Under the pieces are notes generated by a model. That model did not search any database. It saw only the letters and a list, made by a program, of their open reading frames with translations, and was not told the DNA's origin. Both the position numbers and the translations under genes were made by a program. This document shows positions 12,457-23,617 of a DNA stretch of 64,000 nucleotides, one piece after another (positions within the stretch are counted from its first letter, which is position 1; each line of letters opens with the position of its first letter). The DNA is from Mycobacterium aquaticum (GTDB lineage: Bacteria; Actinomycetota; Actinomycetes; Mycobacteriales; Mycobacteriaceae): NCBI RefSeq assembly GCF_002086485.1, contig NZ_MVHF01000003.1, positions 62,001 through 126,000 on the forward strand, given 5' to 3'.

Positions 12457-13656
12457 ATGGACGGTGCTATAGCCGGGTTGGTCTTCCTGGTGGTGTTGGT
12501 GGTGTTCGCCATCATCGTGGTGGCGAAGTCCGTCGCGTTGATTCCGCAGGCCGAGGCGGCGGTCATCGAGCGGCTGGGGCGCTACAGCCGCACGGTCAGC
12601 GGCCAGCTGACGCTGCTGGTGCCGTTCATCGACCGGATCCGGGCCCGCGTGGACCTGCGTGAGCGGGTGGTGTCGTTCCCGCCACAGCCGGTGATCACCG
12701 AGGACAACCTCACGCTGAACATCGACACGGTCGTCTACTTCCAGGTGACCAATCCGCAGGCCGCGGTGTACCAGATCAGCAACTACATCGTCGGTGTCGA
12801 GCAGTTGACCACGACCACGCTGCGCAACGTGGTCGGCGGTATGACGCTGGAGCAGACACTGACCTCACGCGACTCGATCAACGCGCAGCTGCGCGGTGTG
12901 CTCGACGAGGCCACCGGCCGGTGGGGTCTGCGGGTGGCGCGGGTCGAGCTGCGCAGCATCGACCCGCCACCGTCCATCCAGGAGTCGATGGAAAAGCAGA
13001 TGAAGGCCGACCGCGACAAGCGGGCCATGATCCTGACGGCCGAGGGTGTGCGGGAATCGTCGATCAAACAGGCCGAGGGCCAGAAGCAGTCGCAGATCCT
13101 GGCGGCCGAGGGCGCCAAGCAGGCCGCGATCCTGGCCGCCGAGGCCGACCGGCAGTCCCGGATGCTGCGCGCCCAAGGTGAGCGGGCCGCCCAGTACCTG
13201 CAGGCGCAAGGCCAGGCCAAGGCCATCGAGAAGACGTTCGCGGCCATCAAGGCGGGCCGCCCCACCCCGGAGATGCTGGCCTATCAGTATCTGCAGACCT
13301 TGCCGCAGATGGCCAAGGGCGAGGCGAACAAGGTGTGGATCGTGCCGAGCGACTTCGGCTCGGCGCTACAGGGATTCACCAAGATGCTGGGTGCGCCCGG
13401 CGAGGACGGGGTGTTCCGGTACACGCCGACCCCGGTGGAGGAGGATCTGCCGAAGCCCGAGGACGACAGCGAAGAGGTCGCCGAGTGGTTCTCGACCGAC
13501 ACCGATCCGGCCATCGCGCAGGCGGTCGCCAAGGCCGAGGCCGAAGCCCGAGCGACGACACCGCCGCTGGGGGCCCCGACGGCCGTCCCGCCCGCACCGT
13601 CGCTGGACGGGCCGTATCCGCAGGGCGGGTTGCCCGGCGGCGCGCACCGGGCCTGA
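12457..13656 (+). CDS. SPFH/band 7 (stomatin-like) membrane protein
   Basis: A 399-residue stomatin/prohibitin-type protein equivalent to Rv1488. A single N-terminal membrane helix (residues 3-25) leads into the SPFH domain (about 30-200), which shows the family pattern AVIERLGRYSRTV... VPFIDRI... RVDLRERVV. A charged Ala/Gln/Glu coiled coil follows (about 195-260, with AAEGAKQAAILAAEADRQ). The Pro/Ala-rich tail after residue 330 looks disordered. It forms an operon with the NfeD gene. Its 3' end lies inside a perfect hairpin shared with the convergent gene. Confidence 0.94.
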   Translation: MDGAIAGLVFLVVLVVFAIIVVAKSVALIPQAEAAVIERLGRYSRTVSGQLTLLVPFIDRIRARVDLRERVVSFPPQPVITEDNLTLNIDTVVYFQVTNPQAAVYQISNYIVGVEQLTTTTLRNVVGGMTLEQTLTSRDSINAQLRGVLDEATGRWGLRVARVELRSIDPPPSIQESMEKQMKADRDKRAMILTAEGVRESSIKQAEGQKQSQILAAEGAKQAAILAAEADRQSRMLRAQGERAAQYLQAQGQAKAIEKTFAAIKAGRPTPEMLAYQYLQTLPQMAKGEANKVWIVPSDFGSALQGFTKMLGAPGEDGVFRYTPTPVEEDLPKPEDDSEEVAEWFSTDTDPAIAQAVAKAEAEARATTPPLGAPTAVPPAPSLDGPYPQGGLPGGAHRA

Positions 13657-13675
13657 CGGACGTCGTCAGGCCCGG
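13647..13675. terminator. Bidirectional terminator hairpin
   Basis: CCGGGCCTGACG (13647-13658) and CGTCAGGCCCGG (13664-13675) are perfect 12-bp arms around a 5-base loop. The stop codon of the rightward SPFH gene (13654-13656) lies in the left arm and that of the leftward DDN-type gene (13666-13668) in the right arm. The symmetrical hairpin can act on both convergent transcripts. Confidence 0.75.
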
Positions 13676-14148
13676 GACTGCAGGCGCAGTTCGACCATTG
13701 GCAGTGGGGCTTCGGTGTCGGTGATCGGTTGGCCGAGCGTGGATTCCAGGATGGGCTTGAACTGCTCCCATGCCTTGGGGCGGCCCAGCCGGTAGGCGGT
13801 GAGTACCCGGTCTGTGCTCTGCTGGTCGAGCACGTGCGCGACCGCCGGCCTGGGCGAGTGGCTGCCGATCCAGACGCGGACCGCAGGGTTGGCGCGAATG
13901 TTGCGGAACCACTGGGCTTTTGCGCCGAAACCGGAGGCGACGACGTAGCTCTCGGCGGCGGGGTGGTCGATGACTTCGAGGACGACGTAACGTGCTCGGC
14001 CCGATGTGCGGCCGATGTGTTCGAGCATCAGCACCCGCGGGCCGAGCAGCGCTCCGGCGCGCATGCGGTAGATCCAGATCGGGGCGCGCATGAGGCGGCG
14101 ATTGCGCAGGATGCGGGCGCCCAGATCGGCGAAAGTGTTCGCGGTCAT
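13666..14148 (-). CDS. DDN-family F420-dependent nitroreductase-like protein
   Basis: A 160-residue protein of the deazaflavin (F420)-dependent nitroreductase family (PF04075). The split-barrel signature is visible: MLEHIGRTSGRARYVVLEV, then YVVASGFGAKAQWFRNIRANPAVRV-type residues (ASGFGAKAQWFRNI). Some members reduce quinones or nitroimidazoles; the substrate here is unknown. The ATG (14148) overlaps the stop of the TetR gene upstream by 4 bases (ATGA), so the two are translationally coupled and the TetR protein probably controls it. Confidence 0.87.
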   Translation of the reverse strand: MTANTFADLGARILRNRRLMRAPIWIYRMRAGALLGPRVLMLEHIGRTSGRARYVVLEVIDHPAAESYVVASGFGAKAQWFRNIRANPAVRVWIGSHSPRPAVAHVLDQQSTDRVLTAYRLGRPKAWEQFKPILESTLGQPITDTEAPLPMVELRLQSRA

Positions 14149-14780
14149 TCTGTTTCTCCTTCCGGTCCGGCTCTGAGCCCGTCGCGGTAGATCGCGAAAA
14201 CCTCCGCCGCCCAACGCGACATCCCGTCGCGTGCCAGCGGGTCGACGCCCAACACTTCGGTGAGGCGTGGTCGCAAGATCAGGACCGCGAGGTCATTGGC
14301 CATCAACACCGCGGCACGCACCGCGGGATCGGCTCCGGCATCGGCGACACCGCCGGCGACCATGGCGTCCAGGGCGGTTCGGCTGATTCCGTAGAGCCGG
14401 GCGAACACTTTCGACCCGACGGTGCCGCCCGTCGTCAGCAGCCGGCCCAGGTACGCCGGCACGGGCGAGTCGGCGGGTAAATGCGTGGCCAGCGAGTCCA
14501 CCAACGTCGGTACGGCGGACGGTGCGAGGGCGTCGTCGGAGGGCCGGCCGGTCGCTTCGGTGAGCAATGCCTCCAGGGTGGCCACGACGTGATCGTCGAC
14601 CGCCGCCAGCAGCCCGTCTTTGGACCGGTAGTGCCGTATCAGCAGCGCGGGGGACACGCCTGCGGCCGCGGCGATATCGCGCATCGTGACCGCGTCGGCG
14701 CCCCGTTCGGCGAAGAGTCTCAGGGCTTCGTCGCGTATGCGTGCGCGCGCTGTCCGGTCATCCGCCGGTAGTGAACCCAT
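14145..14780 (-). CDS. TetR-family transcriptional regulator
   Basis: A 211-residue TetR repressor. The N-terminal helix-turn-helix (RIRDEALRLFAERG, then MRDIAAAAGVSPALLIRHYRSKDGL) ends near residue 55, and a divergent ligand-binding domain follows. The ATG at 14780 abuts a palindrome (14781-14796) with no Shine-Dalgarno sequence, so the mRNA may be leaderless; an in-frame ATG at 14798, spanning the palindrome, is the alternative. It is coupled to the DDN-type gene downstream and probably represses both. Confidence 0.9.
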   Translation of the reverse strand: MGSLPADDRTARARIRDEALRLFAERGADAVTMRDIAAAAGVSPALLIRHYRSKDGLLAAVDDHVVATLEALLTEATGRPSDDALAPSAVPTLVDSLATHLPADSPVPAYLGRLLTTGGTVGSKVFARLYGISRTALDAMVAGGVADAGADPAVRAAVLMANDLAVLILRPRLTEVLGVDPLARDGMSRWAAEVFAIYRDGLRAGPEGETE

Positions 14781-14806
14781 GTTTACTATTGTAAACATTT
14801 GTTTAC
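14781..14806. promoter_or_regulatory. Palindromic operator of the TetR gene
   Basis: GTTTACTATTGTAAAC (14781-14796) is a 6-4-6 perfect dyad, with a third GTTTAC half-site at 14801-14806. It is the only such AT-rich dyad nearby and sits exactly at the 5' end of a TetR gene, the usual site of autoregulation. Binding is inferred. Confidence 0.65.
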
Positions 14807-14851
14807 TTCGGTGGCAGGCCGGAATACGCGGTCATCCGCGACCGGGTGTGT

Positions 14852-15598
14852 TCAGCCGCCGGTCACGGTGTCGATCGCGTCGCTCGACACGGCGCTGTGC
14901 TGAGCCCGGCGATGGCTTCGCACCTCGTAGATCAGCCCGGCCACGCCGAGGGCGGCCGTGCTCACCGACACCAGGAACAGCGAGGGGCTGATATTCCCGG
15001 TCAGTGCGTCCCCGAGGACGACGACGGCGGCCGTGCCGGGAAGCAGCCCGACGACGGTGGCCAGTGTGTAAGGCACCACGCGCACGGCCGACGCCCCGGC
15101 TGCGTAATTGAGCACCGAGAAGGGCACGGCGGGGATCAACCGCATCGATATCACTACCGGCCAGCCCCGCTGGCGCAGCCGTGCGTCGACCGCGTCGAGT
15201 TTCGGGTGCGACACCAGCCGGTCGAGTTGCCAGCCAGCTGCCCGGACCAGCAACAACGCGATGACCGCACTCACGGTGCTGGCCACCACGGCGATCGCCA
15301 CGCCCAATGCCGGACCGAACAGCAGCCCGGCGGCCAGCGTGAAGGCCGTACGGGGAAACGGGAAGACCGTCACCACGATGTGAGCGCCCAGGAAGGCCAG
15401 TGGAAACCACGGACCGACAGAGCCGGCCCAGTCGCGCAGTTGCAGCGCAGTGGGCAACGGCACGAGAAGTGCGACTGCGACAAGAATCACAATTGCGGCC
15501 AGGATGGCGACGATACGGCGCGGCGGCAGCTGCAGCACTGTCGTCATCACCGCGGCACGCACGGTTCGCAGGGTGCTGACGACGGGTTTCACGCTCAT
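14852..15598 (-). CDS. TVP38/TMEM64-family membrane protein
   Basis: A 248-residue integral membrane protein of the TVP38/SNARE-associated (DedA-like) family, at the place of M. tuberculosis Rv1491c. About six hydrophobic helices are seen. The family core VFPFPRTAFTLAAGLLFGP and the RLIPAVPFSVLNYAAG motif are present. The family is linked to lipid scrambling or membrane homeostasis; the activity of this member is unknown. Start ATG 15598, with TTG 15601 as an alternative. It is divergent from mutA. Confidence 0.9.
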   Translation of the reverse strand: MSVKPVVSTLRTVRAAVMTTVLQLPPRRIVAILAAIVILVAVALLVPLPTALQLRDWAGSVGPWFPLAFLGAHIVVTVFPFPRTAFTLAAGLLFGPALGVAIAVVASTVSAVIALLLVRAAGWQLDRLVSHPKLDAVDARLRQRGWPVVISMRLIPAVPFSVLNYAAGASAVRVVPYTLATVVGLLPGTAAVVVLGDALTGNISPSLFLVSVSTAALGVAGLIYEVRSHRRAQHSAVSSDAIDTVTGG

Positions 15599-15699
15599 CA
15601 AGACTACGGGCCGCGGGCGAACATCTCCCAGTCGCGCGCGCCCGCGTCGGCTGCCCGGCGGACAGAGCCGTGATAGTGATCATTTAGCCTGAGAAACAA

Positions 15700-15712
15700 G
15701 TGACTAGGTCAC
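15700..15712. promoter_or_regulatory. 13-bp palindrome in the mutA leader
   Basis: GTGACTAGGTCAC has perfect 5-bp arms around TAG. It lies between the divergent TVP38 gene and the mutA start, 10 bases before the ribosome-binding site AACAGGAG. A regulator-binding site is plausible. The spacing (GTGA-N5-TCAC) is one base short of the mycobacterial Crp motif. Confidence 0.4.
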
Positions 15713-15735
15713 ACGCTGCGACAACAGGAGATGCG

Positions 15736-17592
15736 GTGTCGTTACAGGGGTCCAGTGCGGTCGAATCCGACCGTGATCAGTGGCGCAAGGCGGTCGCCGG
15801 CGTCCTCGCCAAGAGCCGACGGGGGGACAGCGCCGATTTGCCTGCCGAGCCGGAGCGGCTCCTGGATTCGGCCACTTATGAAGGTTTCCCCATCCGTCCG
15901 CTCTACACGAGCCTGGACACCGTCGCCGAGCCGTCGCTGCCCGGCCAGTGGCCCTTCATCCGTGGCGGCGACGCGCGCCGTGATGTGAAGGCCGGCTGGC
16001 GCGTCGCCGAACCGTTCCCGATCGTCCCCGGCTCCGGCGTCGAGACCGTCAACGGCGTGATGCTGCTCGCGCTGACCGAAGGCGTCAGCGCCCTGCTGCT
16101 GCGTATCGGCGGCCCGGACGGCGTCGCGGCAACCGACGTCGACCGCTTGCTCGACGGAGTGTTCCTCGACCTCGTGCCGATCGTGTTCGAGACCGCCGGC
16201 GCCGACTATCGCGTGACCGCCGAGAAGGTGCTCGCTCTGCTGGCGGACTTCGACGACGACCAGCGGGCCCGGTTGTCGGTCGATCTGGGCGCCGACCCAC
16301 TGACCGCAGCCTTTTCCGGGCGCGACACGGCTACCGAGGCCGATGTCGTCGCGACCGCCGCGACGCTGACCGGCTACGCGGGCCGGGTACGCGCGATCAC
16401 CGTCGACGGCCCGGCCTTCCACAACCACGGGGCCAGTGCCGCCCTCGAGCTTGCCGGCTCGGTCGCCGCGGGCGTGGCCTATCTGCGCATCCTCGGTGAC
16501 GGCGGCATCGCGGCCGACGAAGCGTTGCGGCAGATCAGCTTCCGGTACGCCGCCGACGACGATCAGTTCATGACCATCGCCAAGCTGCGGGCGGCCCGGC
16601 AGCTGTGGGCCCGGGTAGCGGAGGTGGTCGGTGCTCCCGACTGCGGCGCCGCCACGCTGCACGCCGTCACGTCACTGCCGATGATGACCCAGCGGGACCC
16701 CTGGGTGAACATGCTGCGCGCCACGCTGGCCGCGTTCTCCGCCGGTGTCGGCGGGGCCGACACCATCACAGTGCACCCGTTCGATGTCGCGATTCCCGGC
16801 GGATTGGACGGCACCTCAACCACTTTCGCCCGGCGGATCGCCCGCAACACGCAGTTGCTGCTCCTCGAGGAGTCGCACCTGGGGCAGGTGCTCGACCCGG
16901 CGGGCGGTTCTTGGTTCGTCGAGGATCTCACCGCCCATCTCGCCGAGCAGGCCTGGACGCATTTTCAGCAGATCGAATCCCGGGGTGGATTCGTGGCGGC
17001 GCAGGACTACCTGAAGGCCGAGATCGCCGAGGTGGCCGCGCGGCGTTCCGACGACATCGCGCATCGCCGCACCGCGATCACCGGTGTCAACGAGTTCCCG
17101 AACCTCGCCGAAGCTCCACTCGCACAAGCAGATTCAGTCGTGGGTTGGGCGCGTTACGCGGCCGGGTTCGAGGCGTTGCGCGACCGTTCGGACGCGTTAC
17201 TGGCTCGCACCGGAGCCCGGCCGCAGGTGCTGCTGCTGCCGCTGGGCCCGTTGGCCGAGCACAACATCCGCACCACCTTCACGAGCAACCTGTTGGCCTC
17301 GGGCGGGATCGAGGCAGTCAACCCCGGCACTGTCGAGGCCTCGAGCGTCGGCAAGGCGGTCGCGGAGGCCGGTTCCCCGAGCATCGCGGTGTTGTGCGGC
17401 ACCGATGCCCGGTACGGTTCCGAGGCGGGCGCGGTGGTGGCGGCCGCACGCGCGGCCGGGGTGAGCCAGGTTCTGCTGGCCGGGCCGGAAAAGGCTGTCG
17501 CGGAAGCCGACTCGAAACCCGACGGGTACGTGACCGCGAAGATCAATGCGGTAGAAGTGTTGTCGAACCTGCTCACCGGACTGGGGGCCTGA
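15736..17592 (+). CDS. mutA: Methylmalonyl-CoA mutase small subunit
   Basis: Non-catalytic small subunit of adenosylcobalamin-dependent methylmalonyl-CoA mutase, which interconverts succinyl-CoA and (R)-methylmalonyl-CoA. 618 residues, close to M. tuberculosis MutA. The mutase barrel signatures ([58 protein letters not shown]) are clear. As in other small subunits, the C-terminal flavodoxin-like domain lacks the cobalamin-binding DxHxxG. GTG 15736 is preferred, 5 bases after AACAGGAG; an in-frame GTG at 15700 lies inside the palindrome and has no ribosome-binding site. mutB follows after one base. Confidence 0.95.
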   Translation: MSLQGSSAVESDRDQWRKAVAGVLAKSRRGDSADLPAEPERLLDSATYEGFPIRPLYTSLDTVAEPSLPGQWPFIRGGDARRDVKAGWRVAEPFPIVPGSGVETVNGVMLLALTEGVSALLLRIGGPDGVAATDVDRLLDGVFLDLVPIVFETAGADYRVTAEKVLALLADFDDDQRARLSVDLGADPLTAAFSGRDTATEADVVATAATLTGYAGRVRAITVDGPAFHNHGASAALELAGSVAAGVAYLRILGDGGIAADEALRQISFRYAADDDQFMTIAKLRAARQLWARVAEVVGAPDCGAATLHAVTSLPMMTQRDPWVNMLRATLAAFSAGVGGADTITVHPFDVAIPGGLDGTSTTFARRIARNTQLLLLEESHLGQVLDPAGGSWFVEDLTAHLAEQAWTHFQQIESRGGFVAAQDYLKAEIAEVAARRSDDIAHRRTAITGVNEFPNLAEAPLAQADSVVGWARYAAGFEALRDRSDALLARTGARPQVLLLPLGPLAEHNIRTTFTSNLLASGGIEAVNPGTVEASSVGKAVAEAGSPSIAVLCGTDARYGSEAGAVVAAARAAGVSQVLLAGPEKAVAEADSKPDGYVTAKINAVEVLSNLLTGLGA

Positions 17593-17593
17593 T

Positions 17594-19851
<2,258 letters not shown>

Positions 19852-19852
<1 letters not shown>

Positions 19853-20826
19853 TGGCCGACTCGATCAAGGATCTCGCCGCCGCGATCCGCGATGGTGACC
19901 GCGCCGCGCTGGCGCGGGCCATCACCCGGGTCGAATCCACCCGGGCCGATCATCGCGACCAGGCCCAGCAGCTGCTGCTCGAACTCACGCCGTCGGCGGG
20001 CACAGCGATGCATGTCGGGATCACCGGGGTGCCGGGTGTCGGCAAGTCGACCACCATCGAAGCCCTCGGCATGCACCTCATCGAGGCCGGCCACCGGGTG
20101 GCGGTGCTGGCGGTCGACCCGTCCTCGACGCGCACGGGCGGCTCGATCCTGGGCGACAAGACCCGCATGGCGCGGCTGGCGGTGCATCCGGACGCCTACA
20201 TCCGGCCGTCGCCGACATCGGGGACACTCGGCGGGGTCGCGAAGGCCACCCGCGAGACGATCGTGCTGCTGGAGGCCGCAGGCTACGACATCATCCTGGT
20301 CGAAACGGTCGGGGTGGGGCAGTCCGAAGTCGCCGTGGCCAACATGGTCGACACCTTCGTGTTCCTCACGCTGGCCCGCACGGGAGATCAGCTGCAAGGC
20401 ATCAAGAAGGGCGTGCTGGAACTGGCCGACGTCATCGTGGTGAACAAGGCCGACGGTGAGCACGCCGTCGAGGCCAAGCAGGCCGCGCGTGAGCTCACCG
20501 GTGCCATCCGCTTGCTCTATCCTCGCGAATCCCTCTGGCGCCCACCGGTTCTCACGATGAGCGCGCTGACCGGCGACGGCCTGGCCGAGCTGTGGGACAC
20601 GGTGCTCAAGCACCGGCAGGTGCTCAGCAGGGCGGGGGAGTTCGACAAGCGCCGGCGCGAGCAGCAGGTCGACTGGACCTGGTCGATGGTCCGCGACGCC
20701 GTGCTCGACCGGCTGCTGTCCAACCCGGACGTACGTGCCATCCGCGCGGAGGTGGAGCGCCAGGTGCGCGACGGCGAACTGACACCGGCGCTGGCGGCGC
20801 AGCAGATACTCGACGCGGCGAAATGA
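19852..20826 (+). CDS. meaB: MeaB/ArgK-type GTPase, methylmalonyl-CoA mutase chaperone
   Basis: A 324-residue G3E GTPase that protects and reloads methylmalonyl-CoA mutase with intact cobalamin. The P-loop GVPGVGKST lies near residues 59-67, the switch region with VDPSSTRTGGSILGDKTRM follows, then VETVGVGQSE and the guanine-specifying NKAD. It is co-transcribed with mutA and mutB, overlapping mutB by one base. The equivalent of Rv1496. Confidence 0.95.
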
Positions 20827-20863
20827 TGGCCACCGACAGCAACCGAAAGGCGGTTCGAACCGA

Positions 20864-21193
20864 ATGTCACGTGTGAACTCCACGCTGCGCCTCCTGGTCG
20901 CAGGCACTGCCGTGGCCGGCGTGCTACTCACCGGATGCAGCGGCGGTAGCCAGCCGACGGTTTCCAAGTCCGAGCTGCAATCCATGGCCAAGGACAAGCT
21001 GGAAGCCGCGGCCAAGAAGAAGGCCAAGTCCGTCACATGTGACGACGGCATAGCGGGCAAAGTGGGTACCACCCAGCATTGCGTGCTGACCGCTGGCAAT
21101 GGCACGAAATACGGCGTCACCGCGACCGTCAAGGCGGTGAAGGACGGCAAGGTCAACATCGACTTCAAGGTCGACGACAAGCCGATGGGGTGA
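20864..21193 (+). CDS. DUF4333-type lipoprotein
   Basis: A 109-residue predicted lipoprotein. The signal peptide ends in the lipobox LLTGC (Cys near residue 25), and the mature domain contains two conserved cysteines (VTCDDG and QHCVLT). This matches the DUF4333 pattern found in many mycobacterial surface lipoproteins. ATG 20864, 37 bases after meaB. Function unknown; LspA encoded at 47.4 kb would process its signal. Confidence 0.85.
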   Translation: MSRVNSTLRLLVAGTAVAGVLLTGCSGGSQPTVSKSELQSMAKDKLEAAAKKKAKSVTCDDGIAGKVGTTQHCVLTAGNGTKYGVTATVKAVKDGKVNIDFKVDDKPMG

Positions 21194-21267
21194 CGTTCGG
21201 GCCGAATGGCGTTAACAGATCGGTAACACGGCAGTAGTTAGCCGGGGTTCCAGGTAAATTCGGAGCT

Positions 21268-22536
21268 GTGTCGGACAGAAACTGTCGGGGACGCAATGTC
21301 GCGCTCCCGCATGGCGTCCAGGGTGCTGCGGACGCCAGTTTCGGCTGCACCGTGCGGGCCTTTTCGCAGCTGTTCCCCGGCCGCCGGTTCGGCGGTGGCG
21401 CATTGGCGGTGGTCCAGGACGGTCAGCCCGTCGTCGACGTGTGGACCGGATTCTCCGATCGGGCGGGCACCGAGTTCTGGACTGCTGACACCGGCGCGAT
21501 GGTGTTCTCGGCGACCAAGGGGATGGCCTCGACGGTCGTCCACCGGCTCGTCGACCGCGGCCTGCTCGACTACGACACCCCGGTGTGCGCGTACTGGCCC
21601 GAGTTCGGCGAGAACGGCAAGGCCGGGATCACCGTCCGGCAGGTCATGGCGCATCGCGCCGGTCTGTCACAGCTCAACGGGGTGAGCCTGGCCGAGCTGT
21701 TGAACCCGAGGCTGATGGAGGAGCGCATCGCGGCCTCCCCGGTCAGTGCGGTGCTGTTCGACAAGCCGGCCTACCACGCGCTGACCTACGGCTGGCTGTT
21801 GTCGGGCTTGGCTCGGGCCGTGACGGGTCAGGGTATGCGGGATCTGATGCGCACCGAGTTGGCCGAGCCCCTGCGCACCGACGGCCTGCATCTGGGCAGG
21901 CCCCCCGTCGGTGCCCCCACTCGTGCGGCGCAGATTCTCGCGCCGCAGCGGCGCTGGCCCAACCACCTTTTCGACTTCGTCGCGCCCAAGTTGGCCGGGC
22001 TGGCCCGCTCGGGCGCCTTCGGCTCGATGTATGTACCCGGCGTGATGTCCTTGATCCGGGGGGAGACCCCATTCCTGGACAGTGAGATACCCGCAGCCAA
22101 CGGTGTCGCGACGGCGCGCGGCCTGGCCAGGATGTACGGCGCGATCGCCAATGCGGGCCGCTTCGAGGGCGTCGAATTCCTGTCCCCGCAGACCGTTGCC
22201 CGCCTCACGGGACCGTCGGCGCTGCGGCCCGACCGCAACCTCGTCGTGCCGCTGTCCTTCCATCTCGGGTACCACTCTGTCCCGTTCGGGGTCATGCCGG
22301 GCTTCGGGCACGTCGGCATGGGCGGCTCGGTGGGCTGGGCTGACCCGGCCAGCGGCCTGGCGATCGGGTTTGTGCACAACCGGCTGGTCACCCCGATGGT
22401 GCTCGACATGACGGCGTTCGTCGCGCTCAACGCGGTCATCCGCAAGGACATCGCAGCCGCGCGCCGCCGCGGCTACCAGCCGGTGCCCGACCTCGGCTCG
22501 GGCCCGTTCGAGCTGTCCAAGCCTGCCGCAGGCTGA
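21268..22536 (+). CDS. lipL: Beta-lactamase-fold esterase LipL
   Basis: A 422-residue serine hydrolase of the class C beta-lactamase/esterase family, equivalent to LipL (Rv1497). The nucleophile motif SATKG (Ser81) fits S-x-x-K, followed by the YxN-like tyrosine region (PAYHALTYGWLLSG) and a glycine-rich GHVGMGGSVGW. No signal peptide is evident. GTG 21268 with CGGAG immediately upstream. It is the last core gene before the lipid cluster, as in M. tuberculosis where the same boundary precedes the lipooligosaccharide locus. Confidence 0.93.
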   Translation: MSDRNCRGRNVALPHGVQGAADASFGCTVRAFSQLFPGRRFGGGALAVVQDGQPVVDVWTGFSDRAGTEFWTADTGAMVFSATKGMASTVVHRLVDRGLLDYDTPVCAYWPEFGENGKAGITVRQVMAHRAGLSQLNGVSLAELLNPRLMEERIAASPVSAVLFDKPAYHALTYGWLLSGLARAVTGQGMRDLMRTELAEPLRTDGLHLGRPPVGAPTRAAQILAPQRRWPNHLFDFVAPKLAGLARSGAFGSMYVPGVMSLIRGETPFLDSEIPAANGVATARGLARMYGAIANAGRFEGVEFLSPQTVARLTGPSALRPDRNLVVPLSFHLGYHSVPFGVMPGFGHVGMGGSVGWADPASGLAIGFVHNRLVTPMVLDMTAFVALNAVIRKDIAAARRRGYQPVPDLGSGPFELSKPAAG

Positions 22537-22607
22537 CCTGCACCCGCGGGCGCTGTTGTCTGTCGTTTTGACGATCTTGGTGGCCGGTGTAACGCGGCAC
22601 GCCGGGC

Positions 22608-22623
22608 AGTGATCTATCTCACT
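22608..22623. promoter_or_regulatory. Crp-like palindrome
   Basis: AGTGATCTATCTCACT is a perfect dyad and carries the GTGA-N6-TCAC core of the mycobacterial Crp motif. It lies 72 bases after the lipL stop and about 1 kb before the PKS start. Occupancy is unproven. Confidence 0.4.
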
Positions 22624-23173
22624 TTCAGGTTTACCGGGCGTCCGGCGGGCGTGGGATGAGCGAATGCCGTCTGCGGGGGTCTGATTTGCCCTCCGGGTTA
22701 ATTACGGGTTACGCGCGCGGGATCCGCCGTGGGGTCGGATGTGGGCCATGGCGAACGTCGATGGTGACCGCGACGCCCGGGTGGCGCCGCCGGGGCCCGG
22801 TTGTCACAGGTCATTGCATGCGCAACGAGGAAAGGCATACTTGTCGACTGTTCGGTCAGCTATTAATTAGGCAAGCGCATTAAATAGCCGTTCAGTAGCA
22901 GTTGCATATTTGCTCCGCTACGGAATTCGAAGTTTGCGAATAGATGAACAGCAAACTTTCTGTCACATTCCTTGGAATAAGCTGAGTATTGCTTAGGTGC
23001 CGTGCTTCGGATGCCGAGAAGACACTCGGTTGACAGTCGGGAGCTCATGAATTACGCGTGCGCGCGCACTCGCGAGGTGTTGAAGCGGGTGACTCCACAA
23101 GATCGCGTCGTGGTCAGATGCTTCTGAAAAACATGACACTGCAACATATTTCATTGTCGGCGTCGAGGGAATG

Positions 23174-23235
23174 GTGGCGTCGTCACGCCACTTGCGCCGA
23201 GTTGCGCCGACCGACGTGCGGCGGCGCCATGGCGC
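23174..23235. repeat. Dyads and 9-bp direct repeat in the PKS leader
   Basis: GTGGCG-N6-CGCCAC (23174-23191), TTGCGCCGA repeated twice with one base between (23192-23200 and 23202-23210) and the 12-bp palindrome GCGCCATGGCGC (23224-23235) follow each other. The direct repeats sit one helical turn apart, as operator half-sites often do. Confidence 0.45.
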
Positions 23236-23617
23236 ACCGTGGGTGAATGTAAGCAATTCTGCGATCCATTGTTTCCAACATTGCCCGCAGGTGAAGCGCT
23301 ACGCTACGCACTCGGATTGGCAACATTCCGAATGAATGCGGGATCAGGTAGCGTGCGTCGACGTTGACGCATCGAGCACTGTTTTTTGGCACTTCTGAAG
23401 TTCGTACGTCGCCTGTATCGAGAGAGGTGACCGCGTGGGTGGAAACCCCAGTTGCGCGGTTCGCCCCGATCGGACGTGTTCGGCCGACGATTCCGTCGGC
23501 CGGACGCTCACTGGCGAGGTCCGGGCCGGAGCGCGAGGCGTCTTCGCCCTTCGGTGTCGTAGCACTGGCGCTCGGCCCGATTTGTCTGCGTAGACGTCTT
23601 GAAAGAGGTTGAAATTG

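Larger units (their letters stand above)
22537..23617. other. 1.08-kb intergenic leader of lipid cluster 1
   Basis: No convincing gene is seen. Short frames (for example 22656-22883 and 23364-23612) give low-complexity Arg-rich peptides with poor codon use. The stretch from about 22850 to 23300 is markedly AT-richer than flanking genes. It holds a Crp-like site (22608-22623) and a cluster of dyads and a direct repeat (23174-23235), and ends at the ribosome-binding site of the PKS gene. It is probably the control region of the cluster. Confidence 0.6.

Noticed and set aside
22656..22883. A possible 75-residue gene just after the Crp-like site
   Set aside because: It has no clear ribosome-binding site, a biased Arg/Gly composition and no family resemblance. 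It is kept only as part of the leader region.
22840..23020. AT-rich island considered as a trace of an insertion sequence or prophage
   Set aside because: No transposase or integrase fragment, no terminal inverted repeats and no target duplication are seen. A promoter region is the simpler reading.
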